A stretch of DNA of 32,494 nucleotides from an uncultured Gammaproteobacteria bacterium (lineage in GTDB: Bacteria > Pseudomonadota > Gammaproteobacteria > Arenicellales > JAANXG01): NCBI GenBank assembly GCA_947259395.1, contig CAMYMN010000022.1, forward strand, positions 1 to 32,494, in the 5' to 3' direction. Of the stretch, positions 31,012 to 32,494 are shown piece by piece (the stretch's first letter is position 1; every line of letters begins with the position of its first letter). The notes below the pieces were generated by a model. The model worked only from the letters and a program-made list of their open reading frames with translations, was not told where the DNA came from and made no database searches. The translations under genes and the position numbers were made by a program.

Positions 31012-32494
31012 GTGACTCTAGTGGACTCCAAGCTGGTAGCAAATTTAGATCTACCCAAGCGTTGGCGGATCCGGGTCCGCGGCGCGGTGCAGGGGGTCGG
31101 TTTTCGTCCGTTCGTGTACCGCCTGGCCGCGCATTTCGATCTGACTGGTTGGGTACGCAACGACGGCGACGGCGTGGTGATCGATGCACAAGGTCACTAT
31201 CTGGAGGCGTTTGTGGATGCGTTACGCGGTGAATGTCCGCGGCTCGCCAGGATCGACGACATCGAGCGCAGCGATCTCGCCGCAACCGGGTATTCGCGTT
31301 TTGTCGTCGTTCCCAGCGGCCAGGGAAAAGTCACCACGATAATCACCGCCGACTATCCGGTATGCGATGATTGTCTGCACGAGCTTTTCGATGCAAACGA
31401 CCGACGTTATCTCTACCCATTCATCAACTGCACGAACTGCGGTCCGCGCTATACGCTGACCCACAAACTGCCATACGATCGCGTCAATACGTCGATGGCG
31501 CGGTTTACGATGTGTCGGAATTGCGCCGGCGAATATCAGGATCCAGCCGATCGACGTTTCCACGCAGAGCCCATCGCCTGCCCAAGCTGCGGTCCACTGC
31601 TCGACACCGACATTGCGCAAATCGTGTCGCGGCTCGGCGCCGGCGAGATCGTTGCGGTCAAGGGTGTGGGCGGGTTTCACCTGGCCTGCGATGCGCGCAA
31701 CGAAACCGCCGTCAACCGGCTGCGCCAACGCAAACAACGGGATAATAAGCCGTTCGCGGTCATGCTCGCCGGTCTCGCCTCGGCGCGGCGCCTGGTGGAG
31801 TTGAATGATTGCGCGGCAGCGCTTCTGCAACACCCGGCCCGTCCCATCGTCCTCGCGCGTCGGCGCGGCGCGCAATTGCCGGCGGCGGTGGCGCCCGACG
31901 TGCCGTGGCTGGGTATCATGCTGCCGTATACGCCGTTACACCACCTTCTCTTTCACCATGCCGCCGGTTGTCCCGGTGATATCGATGGGTTCACCGCAGC
32001 GCAGGAGCTGGCGCTGGTCATGACCAGCGCCAATCCCGGTGGTGAGCCCCTGGTCATCGGCAATGACGAGGCTCGCCAACGGCTGGCTGATATCGCCGAT
32101 CACATCGTTACCCACAATCGGGACATCGTCATTCGCGCCGACGACTCGGTGATGCGGGTCATCGACGGCGCTCCCGCATTCGTGCGTCGCGCGCGCGGAT
32201 TCGTACCCGAGCCCATCCAGCTCACGCGGCCGGTGCCGTCGATACTCGCCGTGGGCGCATATCTCAAAAATACCGTCTGCGTGACCCGTGGCCGCGAGGC
32301 GTTCGTGTCCCAGCATATCGGCGACTTGGACAACGCCCCGGCGATCCAATTTTTCGAGGAGGCCATACACCATCTGCTGAATATTCTCGAAGTTGAGCCC
32401 TGCGCCGTGGCGCATGATCTGCATCCCGATTTCCCCAGTACCCGGTTCGCCCTGGACCTGGGGATAACCACCGTTGCCGTGCAACATCATCATG
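31012..32494 (+). CDS. hypF: Carbamoyltransferase HypF, 5' part (cut by window end)
   Basis: At least 494 codons of HypF, which makes the thiocarbamate on HypE that becomes the CN ligands of the NiFe site. The frame is open to the last base. Domains in order: acylphosphatase (WRIRVRGAVQGVGFRPFVYRLA), two C4 zinc fingers (CDDC with CTNC; CRNC with CPSC), a YrdC-like domain (VAVKGVGGFHLACDA, RQRKQRDNKPFAVML, RPIVLARR, MTSANPGGEPL), and the start of the Kae1-like domain (AVGAYLKNTVC, HIGDL, AHDLHPDFPST, AVQHHH). The GTG at 31012 is provisional; GTG at 31021 is possible and neither has a good ribosome-binding site. In-frame TAA at 30985 sets the upper limit. It probably shares a transcript with the hemerythrin gene; hypD and hypE may follow. 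Confidence 0.96.
   Translation, partial: MTLVDSKLVANLDLPKRWRIRVRGAVQGVGFRPFVYRLAAHFDLTGWVRNDGDGVVIDAQGHYLEAFVDALRGECPRLARIDDIERSDLAATGYSRFVVVPSGQGKVTTIITADYPVCDDCLHELFDANDRRYLYPFINCTNCGPRYTLTHKLPYDRVNTSMARFTMCRNCAGEYQDPADRRFHAEPIACPSCGPLLDTDIAQIVSRLGAGEIVAVKGVGGFHLACDARNETAVNRLRQRKQRDNKPFAVMLAGLASARRLVELNDCAAALLQHPARPIVLARRRGAQLPAAVAPDVPWLGIMLPYTPLHHLLFHHAAGCPGDIDGFTAAQELALVMTSANPGGEPLVIGNDEARQRLADIADHIVTHNRDIVIRADDSVMRVIDGAPAFVRRARGFVPEPIQLTRPVPSILAVGAYLKNTVCVTRGREAFVSQHIGDLDNAPAIQFFEEAIHHLLNILEVEPCAVAHDLHPDFPSTRFALDLGITTVAVQHHH

Overview
The window looks like a chromosomal segment from a gammaproteobacterium. The type II citrate synthase, the uptake [NiFe]-hydrogenase with its Hyb/Hup/Hyp maturation set, and the SlyD-type FKBP and RRM proteins are all of proteobacterial style. 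Genes are tightly packed, with ATGA and TAATG start/stop overlaps and clear Shine-Dalgarno sequences. No rRNA, tRNA, CRISPR array or intact transposase was found. Species cannot be fixed from the sequence.

Layout, left to right. (1) 1-1316, plus strand: the 3' end of an ABC-type ATPase whose catalytic motifs are all degenerate, then a small SAM-methyltransferase-like protein. (2) 7313-1325, minus strand: a complete peptide-type ABC importer (fused double ATPase, solute-binding protein, two permeases). (3) 7687-11389, plus strand: an isocitrate lyase/PEP mutase-fold protein with missing metal ligands, an exported SlyD-like prolyl isomerase overlapping an RRM protein, and a GlcD-type FAD oxidoreductase. 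(4) 15352-11467, minus strand: an alpha/beta hydrolase-OsmC fusion, a DapA-family aldolase/lyase and citrate synthase. (5) 15674-19621, plus strand: a TatT-type TRAP transporter (TPR-like lipoprotein, DctP receptor, fused DctQM permease). (6) 19630-19877: a 248-bp non-coding element with near-perfect 24-bp terminal inverted repeats, probably a MITE. (7) 29492-19947, minus strand: a twelve-gene hydrogenase unit, hybO-hybA-hybB-hybC-hybD-hypC-hybE-hupK-hypA-hypB, then a tiny His-rich membrane protein and a c-type cytochrome lipoprotein, ending at a rho-independent terminator. (8) 30343-29612, minus strand: a Crp/Fnr regulator. (9) Divergent from it, plus strand: a hemerythrin and hypF, which runs off the right edge.

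How they work together. HybO/HybC form a Tat-exported periplasmic H2-oxidising enzyme. HybA (ferredoxin-like) and HybB (NrfD-like) would pass electrons to quinone. HypA, HypB, HypC, HypF, HybE, HupK and HybD build and process the NiFe site; hypD and hypE are not in the window. A palindromic Fnr-type box (TTGAC-N4-GTCAA) lies where it could activate the hyb promoter. The regulator immediately upstream carries the E-x-x-S-R recognition residues that suit such a box, so control by oxygen or redox state is a reasonable inference. The hemerythrin beside it fits the same theme.

The least expected items are the MITE-like element, the cytochrome with Lys where the heme-ligand Met should be, the 83-residue HupE-like mini-protein, a Tat-consensus-like motif at the C-terminus of HybE, and two enzyme-fold proteins with destroyed active sites (the ABC ATPase and the PEP mutase-like protein).
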